NCBI GenBank assembly: GCA_003164495.1
Contig: PLTN01000170.1
Span: 1-64,000 of the forward strand
Origin: Vulcanimicrobiota bacterium
GTDB lineage: Bacteria > Vulcanimicrobiota > Vulcanimicrobiia > Vulcanimicrobiales > Vulcanimicrobiaceae
Direction of reading: 5' to 3'
DNA length: 64,000 nucleotides
Under the pieces are notes generated by a model that was not told where the DNA came from, did not search any database, and worked only from the letters and a program-made list of their open reading frames with translations. Position 1 is the first letter of the stretch. Each line of letters starts with the position of its first letter. Shown here one piece after another: positions 52,054-59,916 of this stretch. Both the position numbers and the translations under genes were made by a program.

Positions 52054-52083
52054 TTACGGGGGAGTGCCCCCGGGCCGTATGAT
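52054..52083 (+). promoter_or_regulatory. Probable promoter with palindromic operator for the small peptide gene
   Basis: A good -10 TATGAT (52078-52083) lies 18 bases after a weak -35 TTACGG (52054-52059). The spacer holds the palindrome CGGGGG-AGTG-CCCCCG (52057-52072), an unusual place for a hairpin-like operator. Confidence 0.5.
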
Positions 52084-52113
52084 CCCTTCAATAACCACGT
52101 TCGAGAAGGGATC
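52081..52113 (+). promoter_or_regulatory. Leader hairpin that hides the ribosome-binding site
   Basis: GATCCCTTC (52081-52089) is the exact complement of GAAGGGATC (52105-52113), with a 15-base loop. The right arm contains the Shine-Dalgarno-like AAGGGA, 8 bases before the ATG at 52120. Confidence 0.65.
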
Positions 52114-52119
52114 CCACCA

Positions 52120-52224
52120 ATGCTTGCAACGCTTGCTCACTCCGCAGCTGTCCTCGTCGCCCAAGTCTCGCACCTGATCGCGGCGATCCTCGTCGTCCCG
52201 GCCAACATGGAACCGCCGTTCTAA
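52120..52224 (+). CDS. 34-residue hydrophobic peptide
   Basis: The frame ATG 52120 to TAA 52224 reads MLATLAHSAAVLVAQVSHLI then AAILVVPANMEPPF. The middle is hydrophobic and helical, long enough to span or lie on a membrane; the tail is Pro-rich. It has its own promoter-like sequence and a structured ribosome site, and lies between a LuxR-type regulator and two HD-GYP genes. A signalling or regulatory peptide is a guess; no family is recognised. Confidence 0.55.
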   Translation: MLATLAHSAAVLVAQVSHLIAAILVVPANMEPPF

Positions 52225-52248
52225 GACCCGTCTTCGAATTTACGGCAC

Positions 52249-53175
52249 ATGATAGCGTCAGATCGGCTCGTTGATTTCTCGAGCCGTCGCGATTCAAGAG
52301 GGACTCTGGCCCGTGTTTCGGAGCGCACCTTCGGTGACACCGGCTGGGTTTCGTTGGCCCTCAAGAGCTGCATCGAACACCTGGTGCCCGCGATCGGTTC
52401 CGGGGACGCGCACCGCGTTGCCAACACCGTGCGCGCCATCGCCCACGCTCCAACGCTGGAACAGGTCGACGACGTCATTACCGCCGCATGCGATGCTGTG
52501 CTGTCGGATGCATACGCGGCCCGCGACCCGCGTTCGATCTCACTGGTAGCGGATGCCCGCACGGTGATCGGACTCGTGATCGCAGAACTTCGCGAACGAT
52601 CCGAACGCGAAGCGGTCGCGCCGTACCTGCTACGGGAAACGGTCGACGGCTACGTACGTCTCGTCGCACTCGTTAACAAGCGCATCGCCGAACGGCTTGA
52701 CGCAGTCGGCAATCTTGCGGTCCGAATCGGCTCCGTCATGCAGCTCTCGGCTCCGGACTTACTCGATATCGAACTCGCCGGACGCCTCCACGATATCGGT
52801 ATGTTGTCGGTTGCCGGCGCAGCCAGCGTCGAGGACGTGATCACGGATCACGTCGTTGCAGCTGAGAACTTCGTCAAAAGCGTACCGTCCTTGGCCCACC
52901 TGGCCCCGATCGTTCGCGCGCATCACGAACGGTTCGACGGGCAAGGAACTCCGGATGGCCTAACCGGGGCCGAGATTCCGCTCGCTTCACGCATCATCGC
53001 CGTGGCCGCAGCCTTCGTCGACTTGGTGACCGGGTCTACGGCCCATAAGGCCGCTCTCCCCAACCGCGCCTGCCAAAAGATAGCCGTCGCCGCGGCTACC
53101 CGCTTCGACCCGGACGTCGTTGCGGCCACCCTTCACCTCCTCCGCTTTCGCCACCGGACGAATCGATCGGCCTGA
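52249..53175 (+). CDS. HD-GYP-like protein with degenerate motif
   Basis: 308 residues. The N-terminal 130 residues are helical without a known sensor fold. The HD part shows LHDIGMLSV (Lys of HDIGK replaced by Met), DHVVAAENFVKSVPS, AHHERFDGQGTPDGLTG and EIPLASRI; GYP is GTP here. c-di-GMP hydrolysis is therefore doubtful, and it may bind the messenger or a GGDEF protein instead. Ten bases before a second, intact HD-GYP gene. Confidence 0.82.
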   Translation: MIASDRLVDFSSRRDSRGTLARVSERTFGDTGWVSLALKSCIEHLVPAIGSGDAHRVANTVRAIAHAPTLEQVDDVITAACDAVLSDAYAARDPRSISLVADARTVIGLVIAELRERSEREAVAPYLLRETVDGYVRLVALVNKRIAERLDAVGNLAVRIGSVMQLSAPDLLDIELAGRLHDIGMLSVAGAASVEDVITDHVVAAENFVKSVPSLAHLAPIVRAHHERFDGQGTPDGLTGAEIPLASRIIAVAAAFVDLVTGSTAHKAALPNRACQKIAVAAATRFDPDVVAATLHLLRFRHRTNRSA

Positions 53176-53184
53176 ACCTCTCTC

Positions 53185-53865
53185 ATGTCCCTTAACGAAA
53201 CGCTTCGGCTCCGCGAAGCCGGTATAAAAGCCGGCTCCGCGGTCATTCGCCAGGCACCCCAAATCCTCGAACAAGTCCAAGAGTGGATCCCGAGCGAAGA
53301 GCGCGAGCAGGTTGACGTCCTGATTCGCGTGATGGCCGGCTTCGATCGCGATACGGCCGAGCATCTCGAAGCCGTCGGAACGATGTCGATGCTCCTCGCT
53401 CATCGCGTGGGGATGACGCCCGAAACGATCGCGGCCTGCCTCCTCGGCGGGCGCGTACACGATATCGGCAAGTTGGCGATCTCGCGCAGCATCTTACTCA
53501 AGCCGAGCCGCCCGTCGGAATCCGAATGGGTCGAGCTGAAGATGCACCCGAACTACGGCGGAAGCACGCTGACCGGTTTGCCGCGACTCAAGCATCTGTC
53601 GCAGATCGTTATCGCCCATCACGAACGGATCGATGGTCAGGGCTACCCCTACGGTCTCTCGCAGCCGGAAATCCCGATTGAAAGCCAGGTTATCGCAATC
53701 GCGGATGCGTTCTGCGCAATGACCGTTCCACGGCCGTATTGCGCGACGCGTCTGCCCAACGAGGCACTGCAAGAGCTCGAACGCTGCGCCGGAACGCAGT
53801 TCAACGCCGATCTGGTCATTGTTTTTGCCGATATGTTCCGTGATCACGGCCTGGTTGCCGTGTAG
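53185..53865 (+). CDS. HD-GYP domain protein, intact motif
   Basis: 226 residues: a short helical start and an HD-GYP domain with RVHDIGKLAISRSILLK, MHPNYGGSTLTG, AHHERIDGQGYPYGLSQ and IPIESQVIAIADAFCAMTV. It should cleave c-di-GMP or, like some relatives, cGAMP. Co-transcribed with the degenerate paralogue and closed by a strong terminator. Confidence 0.88.
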   Translation: MSLNETLRLREAGIKAGSAVIRQAPQILEQVQEWIPSEEREQVDVLIRVMAGFDRDTAEHLEAVGTMSMLLAHRVGMTPETIAACLLGGRVHDIGKLAISRSILLKPSRPSESEWVELKMHPNYGGSTLTGLPRLKHLSQIVIAHHERIDGQGYPYGLSQPEIPIESQVIAIADAFCAMTVPRPYCATRLPNEALQELERCAGTQFNADLVIVFADMFRDHGLVAV

Positions 53866-53925
53866 CGAAACGTTTAGGGCATAAGCGTCCGGTCGGGTGT
53901 GGGTCCGATCGCGCCGGACGTTCCA

Positions 53926-53960
53926 GAAGAACCCCGAGTGTTTATCACCCGGGGTTCTTC
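53926..53960. terminator. Bidirectional-looking terminator between HD-GYP and ppx genes
   Basis: GAAGAACCCC (53926-53935) pairs with GGGGTTCTTC (53951-53960) around a 15-base spacer; ATTAT follows on the plus strand. It sits between convergent genes. Confidence 0.75.
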
Positions 53961-53961
53961 A

Positions 53962-54912
53962 TTATCGACGGATAACGGCGCTCGCTCCATACGCTTTGGA
54001 CGCAAGGTAGCCGGCGAGTAAATCGTCCACGCTGACGATCACGGTGGGGACAGCGAGGATCCGGCAGGCTTCGTCAATGATCGCGATGCCGGCGGGCAAG
54101 ATGTCGGCGCGCTGCGGCCGGATGAACGGGAGCGCTTTGCGTGCATCGAGGTCGCGCGCTAACAAGTCGTCAAGCAAGTGCGCCCGCTGCTCGGGGTTCA
54201 TCGTCACGCCGTCACGGAGCGGCGCCTTCGCGACCATCGCGGCGGCGGTGAAGGCCGAACCGCCGACAACGATCAGCTGGGACGGCCGCGGCGCCGACGC
54301 GAACGGCTCGAGGATGGCCGCAGCATCCGCGCGCGCCGCGGCCAGAACTTCCGTACGCTCGGCCGGTGCGAGCGCGCGACCGCCCAGCAATAGCGGATGC
54401 CGTTCGGCCAAGCGCACCGCGCCGACCTCGACCGAGCACGTATACGCGACCGATCCGCGCGCTTGCGCGGTTGCCGGAACGTCGATCGCGAGTTCGGTGC
54501 TGCCGCCGCCGACGTCGAGGACCGCCACCGGCTCATTGCCGCCGGCCGTTTGCGTGGCGCCGAGAAACGAATACGTCGCCTCTTCATCGCCGGAAAGGAT
54601 GTGCGGCTCAACGCCGGTCAGCGCCGTCACCGCGGCGGTGAAATCATCGCCGTCGGCCGCCCGCCGCATGGCGCTCGTGGCGATGCAGGCGATGGTCGCC
54701 CGGTGCCCCCGCACACCGCGCATGTAGTCGGCGATTGCCGCGAGGGTCCGCTCGCGCGCATCGGGATCGAGCCGGCCGGTCTGCTGCAGACCCGTGCCCA
54801 GCCGCGTGCCGCGCGACTCGGCCGCCAGCGTCTGCGCACCATCGAGGACGAGCAGCCGGGTGGAGTTGGTGCCGATCGAGATCAGCGCCTTAGGAGGAAC
54901 CCGTGGATTCAC
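53962..54912 (-). CDS. Ppx/GppA-family phosphatase
   Basis: 316 residues from GTG 54912. The ASKHA fold shows ALISIGTNSTRLLVLDGA (first phosphate loop), TSAMRRAADGDDFTAAV, ILSGDEEATYSFLGA and VLDVGGGSTELAID. It would degrade polyphosphate from the end or remove the 5'-phosphate of pppGpp. Short length means only the two core domains. The start codon lies inside a 21-bp palindrome that also covers the upstream regulator gene's stop. Confidence 0.9.
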   Translation of the reverse strand: MNPRVPPKALISIGTNSTRLLVLDGAQTLAAESRGTRLGTGLQQTGRLDPDARERTLAAIADYMRGVRGHRATIACIATSAMRRAADGDDFTAAVTALTGVEPHILSGDEEATYSFLGATQTAGGNEPVAVLDVGGGSTELAIDVPATAQARGSVAYTCSVEVGAVRLAERHPLLLGGRALAPAERTEVLAAARADAAAILEPFASAPRPSQLIVVGGSAFTAAAMVAKAPLRDGVTMNPEQRAHLLDDLLARDLDARKALPFIRPQRADILPAGIAIIDEACRILAVPTVIVSVDDLLAGYLASKAYGASAVIRR

Positions 54913-54925
54913 CGCAGGTGAATCC
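54905..54925. repeat. 21-bp perfect palindrome, copy 2
   Basis: GGATTCACC-GCA-GGTGAATCC bridges the rpiR-type stop and the ppx GTG start. Shares both 8-base outer arms with the palindrome at 12309-12329. Confidence 0.7.
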
Positions 54926-55797
54926 TAGTAGCGCTTGGCTTCGGTCGCCTCGCGGGTCTTGCCGATCGTTTCCAACGACCGGTCGTGAGCGCGGAGCGCG
55001 ATCCCGACGTAGAGCGTGTCGATAATGGTCAGCTGCGCGATGCGGCTGGAGCTCGCGCTACTGCGGAACGCGGTCTGCTTAGCCGCCGTATAGAGGCGAA
55101 TGTCGGAGACCTTGGTGATCGGCGACGTCGAGCGGTGCGTGATGCAGATCGTCGTTGCGCCGTTCGCCTTGGCGCGCTCGAGGGCGTCGGTCACGTCGCG
55201 GCTAGCCCCGGTATGCGAGATGCCGAGCGCGACGTCTCCCTTGCCGAGCAACGCCGAGGACATCGCCATCATGTCGCCGTCGGAGAGGGCGACCGCGACC
55301 ATCCCGAGTTTGAGGAACTTGTGGTAGGCGTCGATCGCGAGCGGGTCGCTGCCGCCGACACCGTAGATGTCGACGCGCCGCGCGTTGGCGAGTGCCGCGA
55401 CGGCGCGTTCGAGATCGGCGTCGTCGAGCACTTCGATCGTGTCGCGCAGCGCTTGCGCGTTCGCTTGAAAGACTTTGTTCTTGATCGTCGTCAGATCGTC
55501 GCCAGGTTCGACCTCGGCATAGATGTCGGAGGTCGGCTCGACCAAATCGCGCGCGAGCACGATCTTAAATTCTTGATAACCTTTGTAGCCGATCTTCTGG
55601 CACAGCCGCACGACCGTCGATTCGCTCGTATTCGTGCGTTCGGCGAGTTCGGTCACGGTCAGGTAGATCAATTCGTCGGGGTGTTTGAGGATGAAATCGG
55701 CAACCCGTTGCTCTGCCGCACGGAGGGTGGCATAAGCGCCTTCGATGCGGACGAAGCATCCGGGGACTTTAACGGCGTCAACGCGAGAGGTGGTCAT
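54925..55797 (-). CDS. RpiR/MurR-family transcriptional regulator with SIS domain
   Basis: 290 residues. N-terminal helix-turn-helix ELIYLTVTELAERTNTSEST then VVRLCQKIGYKGYQEFKIVL is typical of RpiR. The SIS sugar-phosphate domain follows: VDIYGVGGSDPLAIDAYHKF, ALGISHTGASRDVTDALERA and ICITHRSTSPITKVSD. It senses a phosphosugar. Downstream ppx is 12 bases away, so they may be one operon. Confidence 0.9.
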   Translation of the reverse strand: MTTSRVDAVKVPGCFVRIEGAYATLRAAEQRVADFILKHPDELIYLTVTELAERTNTSESTVVRLCQKIGYKGYQEFKIVLARDLVEPTSDIYAEVEPGDDLTTIKNKVFQANAQALRDTIEVLDDADLERAVAALANARRVDIYGVGGSDPLAIDAYHKFLKLGMVAVALSDGDMMAMSSALLGKGDVALGISHTGASRDVTDALERAKANGATTICITHRSTSPITKVSDIRLYTAAKQTAFRSSASSSRIAQLTIIDTLYVGIALRAHDRSLETIGKTREATEAKRY

Positions 55798-55814
55798 CTC
55801 ACGCCACGTTCGCG

Positions 55815-56201
55815 CTATGGCGCCGAGTCGCCTCGAAATTGCTTAGCCCGCGTGCGTTTTCTGAACAAATGGCGCTCGCTGGGAGGCGGCGCGTCGGCCG
55901 GCGCCCACGACTCGGTTTGCTTCAAATATGCCGCAATTTGAGCCTCAAAAGTCGGGTCCTCGACAACAGTCGTAGTCGATGTCGGGACAATTGGCTCATC
56001 AACGCGCGTGGTAGCTAGCCGAACGGAACGTCCATCGAGGTCGAACGGCAGCGTCGTCTTCGTCCCGAGGGCTCGCGTGTAGCTAGCGCGATTCTTGTTG
56101 ACGTCAACCAGCGGTACGGAAACGAGGCGCCCGTCTTCCAGCCGCACCGCAGCGCCGAGGGCGTGGACGTTGATCACACTTCCGCGGACGCGCTCGCTCA
56201 C
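55815..56201 (-). CDS. Small protein with possible S1/OB-like N-terminus
   Basis: 128 residues from GTG 56201 (GTGA overlap with the FtsB-like gene). The first 40 residues, RGSVINVHALGAAVRLEDGR then LVSVPLVDVNKN, resemble an OB/S1 strand set; the rest is Thr/Val/Pro-rich with a basic end (RHLFRKRTRAKQFRGD). Not recognised; an RNA- or protein-binding role is inference. Confidence 0.5.
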   Translation of the reverse strand: MSERVRGSVINVHALGAAVRLEDGRLVSVPLVDVNKNRASYTRALGTKTTLPFDLDGRSVRLATTRVDEPIVPTSTTTVVEDPTFEAQIAAYLKQTESWAPADAPPPSERHLFRKRTRAKQFRGDSAP

Positions 56202-56509
56202 GGGTCGCCGGTGCCCGCGTCGTGGCGCTTGAGGTAGATGATCTCTTCATGTGGGCCGACCATGTGCAGCCGGTCGTGAATCTCCGGGATCGAGCCGCGC
56301 GGATCGCTCAAGCGCTGGATTTGCCGCAGTTGTAGCTCGCGCTTTTGTTCGAGCGCGCCGATGTCGGCGTTGACGTCGTGAACCTGCTGGATGTAGGCGA
56401 CGTTGCGCTCCACGATCCGCACGTACTGCACGGCGATGAGCACCGCGAACGTTCCGCCGATGGCGGTGACACCCAGCCGGGCAAGCCACGCCAGCAGCGG
56501 AGATTTCAT
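56198..56509 (-). CDS. FtsB/DivIC-like septum formation initiator protein
   Basis: 103 residues: short cytoplasmic start, one membrane span (LGVTAIGGTFAVLIAVQYV), then coiled coil with NVAYIQQVHDVNADIGALEQ and KRELQLRQIQRLSDPRGSIP, and end MVGPHEEIIYLKR, the usual FtsB ending pattern (Y.kPGE..~). FtsB-like proteins link cytoskeletal division and peptidoglycan synthesis. Coupled by ATGA to accA. Confidence 0.75.
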   Translation of the reverse strand: MKSPLLAWLARLGVTAIGGTFAVLIAVQYVRIVERNVAYIQQVHDVNADIGALEQKRELQLRQIQRLSDPRGSIPEIHDRLHMVGPHEEIIYLKRHDAGTGDP

Positions 56510-57453
56510 GCCGGGGAACCGATTCGGCGAAATTTATCATACCGGCGCGCACGCAGCTCGCCGGCGGGGACGGTCACCAGACGCGTCAGCGCGCCTTCGA
56601 TAGAAGACAAGACATTGTTAATCGTACCATGCGGGTCCCGGTGGGCACCACCCAGCGGTTCCGGCACGATCTCATCGACGATGCCGAAGCCCAGCAGATC
56701 TTCGCTGGTGAGACGCAGGCGCGCCGCGGCTTCTTCGGCCTTTCCGGCATCGCCCCACAGGATCGCCGCGCACCCCTCGGGTGAGGCCACCGAGTAGACG
56801 GAATGCTCGAGCATAATGACGTGATCGGCTAAGGCGAGGGCCAGGGCCCCGCCGCTGCCGCCCTCACCGATGATCGTCGCCACGATCGGGATCGGCACTT
56901 CGGCCAGCGCCGCAATCGATTGCGCGATCGCTTCGGACTGCGCACGCTCTTCCGAGGCGATGCCCGGATCGGCGCCCGAGGTATCGACGAAGGTCACGAC
57001 CGGAATCCCCAAGTGGCCCGCGAGGCGCACCAGCCGCTGCACTTTGCGATAGCCTTCCGGCCGCGGCATGCCGAAGTTGCGCCGGACCTTTTCCTTGGTG
57101 TCGACGCCCTTCTCTTGGGCGATCGCGATGATCCGGCGACCGCGGAGTTTGGCGAAGCCGCCGATGATCGCCGGATCGTCGCCGAAGTGCCGGTCGCCAT
57201 GGAGTTCGTCGAATTGATCGAGTTCGGCCAAGTATGCCGCTCCGAGCGGTCGCTTGGGATGCCGCGCCATGTTGACGCGCTGCCATGGCGTGAGATGTCC
57301 GAAGACCTCGCGCTGGATCTGCGCGTACTTCTCCTCGAGCATCTTGATCTCGGCGGTGAGGTCCACCGGCTGATCGGCAGCGTGCGCTTTGAGATCGGCG
57401 ATGCGGCCTTCGAGTTCGAGGAGGCCGCGTTCGCGTTCGACGATCGCGTTCAC
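56506..57453 (-). CDS. accA: Acetyl-CoA carboxylase carboxyltransferase subunit alpha
   Basis: 315 residues from GTG 57453 (GTGA overlap with accD). N-terminal ELEGRIADLKAHAADQPVD, HLTPWQRVNMARHPKRPLG, then the crotonase fold: FGMPRPEGYRKVQRLVRLAG, TFVDTSGADPGIASEERAQS and IGEGGSGGALALALADHVIM. With AccD it transfers carboxyl from biotin to acetyl-CoA for fatty acid synthesis. Confidence 0.96.
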   Translation of the reverse strand: MNAIVERERGLLELEGRIADLKAHAADQPVDLTAEIKMLEEKYAQIQREVFGHLTPWQRVNMARHPKRPLGAAYLAELDQFDELHGDRHFGDDPAIIGGFAKLRGRRIIAIAQEKGVDTKEKVRRNFGMPRPEGYRKVQRLVRLAGHLGIPVVTFVDTSGADPGIASEERAQSEAIAQSIAALAEVPIPIVATIIGEGGSGGALALALADHVIMLEHSVYSVASPEGCAAILWGDAGKAEEAAARLRLTSEDLLGFGIVDEIVPEPLGGAHRDPHGTINNVLSSIEGALTRLVTVPAGELRARRYDKFRRIGSPA

Positions 57454-58340
57454 GAACTCGCTCCAGCCGTCGGGCGACCGTTGGTTGCGGGCGGCGCGAC
57501 GGTACGCCGCGCTCCGACGCCGTAGTCGAGCAAGCGCGTCAACAGCGCGCGCAGTTCGTTGCGCTCGCTGACCATATCGATTGCACCGTGCTCGAGCAGA
57601 AACTCCGCCGTCTGAAAATTCTCCGGCAGCTTCTGGCGAATCGTTTGCTCGATCACGCGACGGCCGGCGAAGCCGATCGAGGCGCGCGCTTCGGCGACGA
57701 TCACGTCGGCCTGAAATGCAAACGAAGCTGATACGCCGCCGGTCGTCGGATCCGTGAGCACGGTGATCGCATACCCGCCGTCATCGCGGTAGCGTTGCAG
57801 CGCGACGGTCGTTTTCGCCATCTGCATCAACGCCAACATGCCTTCTTCCATGCGCGCGCCGCCGGAGGCCGTGCAGACGACGAGCGGCAGTTTCCGATCG
57901 CGTGCACCTTCGAACAAACGCACGAGACGTTCACCGACGACGGTACCCATCGTGCCGCCGCGGAAGTTGAAGTCCATCACGCCCAGCGCTACCGGGATGT
58001 TGCCGATCGATCCGAAACCGCACACGACGCCCTCGGAGAGTTTCGACTTTTCGCGATCGCGCTCGAGCTTCTGCGGATACGACGTTTTATCGGTCCAGCC
58101 CAGCGGATCGCCCGGCACGATATCGCCGCCGATCTCAACGAAATCCGCATCGACGAGCATGGCGATGCGATCGAACGCGTGCATCCGGAAATGATGTTTG
58201 CACGTCGTACAAACGAAAAGATTCGCAGCCAGATCCGGACGATATAACATCGTCGAACATTTCGGACACTTCGTCCACTGCGCCGCGTCTTCGAGCGCGT
58301 GTTGCGGTCCGCGCCGACTTCGCAACCACTCCGGGATCAA
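57450..58340 (-). CDS. accD: Acetyl-CoA carboxylase carboxyltransferase subunit beta
   Basis: 296 residues from TTG 58340 (TTGA overlap with the glycosyltransferase gene). Zinc ribbon TKCPKCSTMLYRPDLAANLF then VCTTCKHHFRMHAFDRIAML; catalytic part VVCTASGGARMEEGMLALMQ, VLTDPTTGGVSASFAFQADV and AEARASIGFAGRRVIEQTIR. It forms the transferase tetramer with AccA; coupled genes keep the subunits equal. Confidence 0.96.
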   Translation of the reverse strand: MIPEWLRSRRGPQHALEDAAQWTKCPKCSTMLYRPDLAANLFVCTTCKHHFRMHAFDRIAMLVDADFVEIGGDIVPGDPLGWTDKTSYPQKLERDREKSKLSEGVVCGFGSIGNIPVALGVMDFNFRGGTMGTVVGERLVRLFEGARDRKLPLVVCTASGGARMEEGMLALMQMAKTTVALQRYRDDGGYAITVLTDPTTGGVSASFAFQADVIVAEARASIGFAGRRVIEQTIRQKLPENFQTAEFLLEHGAIDMVSERNELRALLTRLLDYGVGARRTVAPPATNGRPTAGASS

Positions 58341-59083
58341 GGACGACCAAAGAGCCGCCCGCGATAGATGCGGACGAGCTGTCGCAAATAATTGAAAATT
58401 TCACCTTGGTTGAGCTTCGACGTTCCGGCGATACGATCGGTGAACACGTACGGAACTTCGAGCGCGCGACCATAGTGCGCTTTGGCAATCACCTCGAGTC
58501 CGATCTTGAAACCGATCGGATCGAGTTCGACGTTTTCGAGGGCGCGCCGGCGAACGAGAAAAAATCCCGACGTGATATCGCGAACCGGCGTGAGCGGCTT
58601 CGCCAGAGCGATCGCGACGAGTGAGGTGATCTTGCGCCGCAGCGGCCAGTTCTCGATGCCGCCGCCGGGAACGTAACGCGAGCCGATCGCGAGGCCATAC
58701 TCACCGCTTGCGAGCGCAGCGACCATCGCCGGTATCGCTTTGACGTCGTGTGAGAAGTCGGCATCCATCGCGCCGACGGCGTCGGACTCCGGACGCGCAA
58801 ACTTCCAGCCGTCGATCACGCCCGACGATAAGCCCATCTTGCCGGGCCGATGCAAACAGCGAACCGGATACGTCGTCGCCAAGCGGTCGACGATTGCTCC
58901 CGTCCCGTCGGGCGAGTTGTCATCGACAACGATGATCTCGCCGTCGAGATGATGCGCGGCGAACATTTCGCTCAGCGAGACGATGAGCCGTTCGATGCCG
59001 CCGGCTTCGTTGTACGTCGGGATCACGATCGAAAACTTGAGCGCGTTCGCCGTGGGAGTCGACGTCGAGGTCACGGTCGTCAT
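58337..59083 (-). CDS. Family 2 glycosyltransferase, polyprenol-phosphate mannose/glucose synthase-like
   Basis: 248 residues from ATG 59083. KFSIVIPTYNEAGGIERLIV, then IIVVDDNSPDGTGAIVDRLA, the DxD-type region AVGAMDADFSHDVKAIP and RDITSGFFLVRRRALENVEL, the DPM1 pattern. It moves sugar from GDP/UDP donor to a polyprenyl phosphate on the inner membrane. No C-terminal membrane spans, as in the single-domain DPM1 type. Overlaps accD and the PRC gene. Confidence 0.9.
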   Translation of the reverse strand: MTTVTSTSTPTANALKFSIVIPTYNEAGGIERLIVSLSEMFAAHHLDGEIIVVDDNSPDGTGAIVDRLATTYPVRCLHRPGKMGLSSGVIDGWKFARPESDAVGAMDADFSHDVKAIPAMVAALASGEYGLAIGSRYVPGGGIENWPLRRKITSLVAIALAKPLTPVRDITSGFFLVRRRALENVELDPIGFKIGLEVIAKAHYGRALEVPYVFTDRIAGTSKLNQGEIFNYLRQLVRIYRGRLFGRP

Positions 59084-59358
59084 GCCAGTTTGCGAACCGT
59101 AGGAAAGCGCTCTTCGTTGAAGGGCGGCAGGCCATCGTAGTCGTGCGAATTCTGCTGGATCAACGTGACCCCGCGATCGCTGACGCTGCCGATATCGATC
59201 GCCGGCACGGCAACGTTGCCGCGGCCAACCCAATCGACGACGACCCATTCGACCGCGCGTGCGCTGCCCTCAGCGTATAAGCCACGCACCTCGCCGACGC
59301 GTTCTTCGCCGCAAAATACCGGGGTTCCAAGATCGAGCGTCTCCAGGGTACGTGCCAT
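59080..59358 (-). CDS. PRC-barrel domain protein
   Basis: 92 residues from ATG 59358 (GAAGGATG upstream). MARTLETLDLGTPVFCGEER then VGEVRGLYAEGSARAVEWVV match a PRC barrel; ending NEERFPTVRKLA. PRC barrels occur in photosystem H subunits, RimM and small stress proteins. ATGA overlap with the glycosyltransferase gene. Confidence 0.75.
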   Translation of the reverse strand: MARTLETLDLGTPVFCGEERVGEVRGLYAEGSARAVEWVVVDWVGRGNVAVPAIDIGSVSDRGVTLIQQNSHDYDGLPPFNEERFPTVRKLA

Positions 59359-59414
59359 CAGCACGCATCCTTCGACAAAGATCGTATCGCAACCCCCGGG
59401 GCAAGCAACCGCAA

Positions 59415-59870
59415 TCAGCGGATGCGGCGGTAGAAATCCAAGGCCTGCGGCACGGCGTCGTACGCCTTTTGATGCGGGGTGAAGCGGAGCGATTCTTTCG
59501 CGCCCAGCGCGAGAAATCCGAGCCGGACCAAGCTCTCGTAGATCACCTGGTGCGCGTGATAGACGAGCACCCGGTTGAACTTCGCAAGGACGTGGCGCAC
59601 GACGACCAAGTGGAATTCGTTGAACGACCCGTCGGTGGCCAGATTGTGCTGCGCGAACACGACGTGCGAGCGCAGGTTCTCCACATAGCGCAGTTGCTGG
59701 CCCTTGGGCTCGAGGTAGTTCTCCACGCGGCCGGTGCAGCCCGAACGCGCTACCGCCCCGGCCCGCGCGCGCTCGGTGGCCGGCTCGGACGCATCGGTCG
59801 CGTAGATGCGAATGCGTTCGAGAAAATCGATATCGACCGGTTTGCTGATATATTCCGACGCTTGTGAGGT
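59415..59870 (-). pseudogene. Remnant of a CheR-type methyltransferase (possibly with receiver piece)
   Basis: The open frame begins right after a stop at 59871 and has no plausible full-length start. It opens SEYISKPVDIDFLERI, like the end of a receiver domain, then RIYATDASEPATERARAGAV and ENLRSHVVFAQHNLATDGSF, NEFHLVVVRHVLAKFNRVLV and ALGAKESLRFTPH: the C-terminal half of CheR. The SAM-binding first motif (E..G.GTGEEpYs) is missing. It lies against the divergent phosphatase gene, which may mark the break. Confidence 0.6.
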
Positions 59871-59916
59871 TTATCACAGCGCAAGCAAGGGTAAGGCTGT
59901 GCCGACCGCGAGGGCC

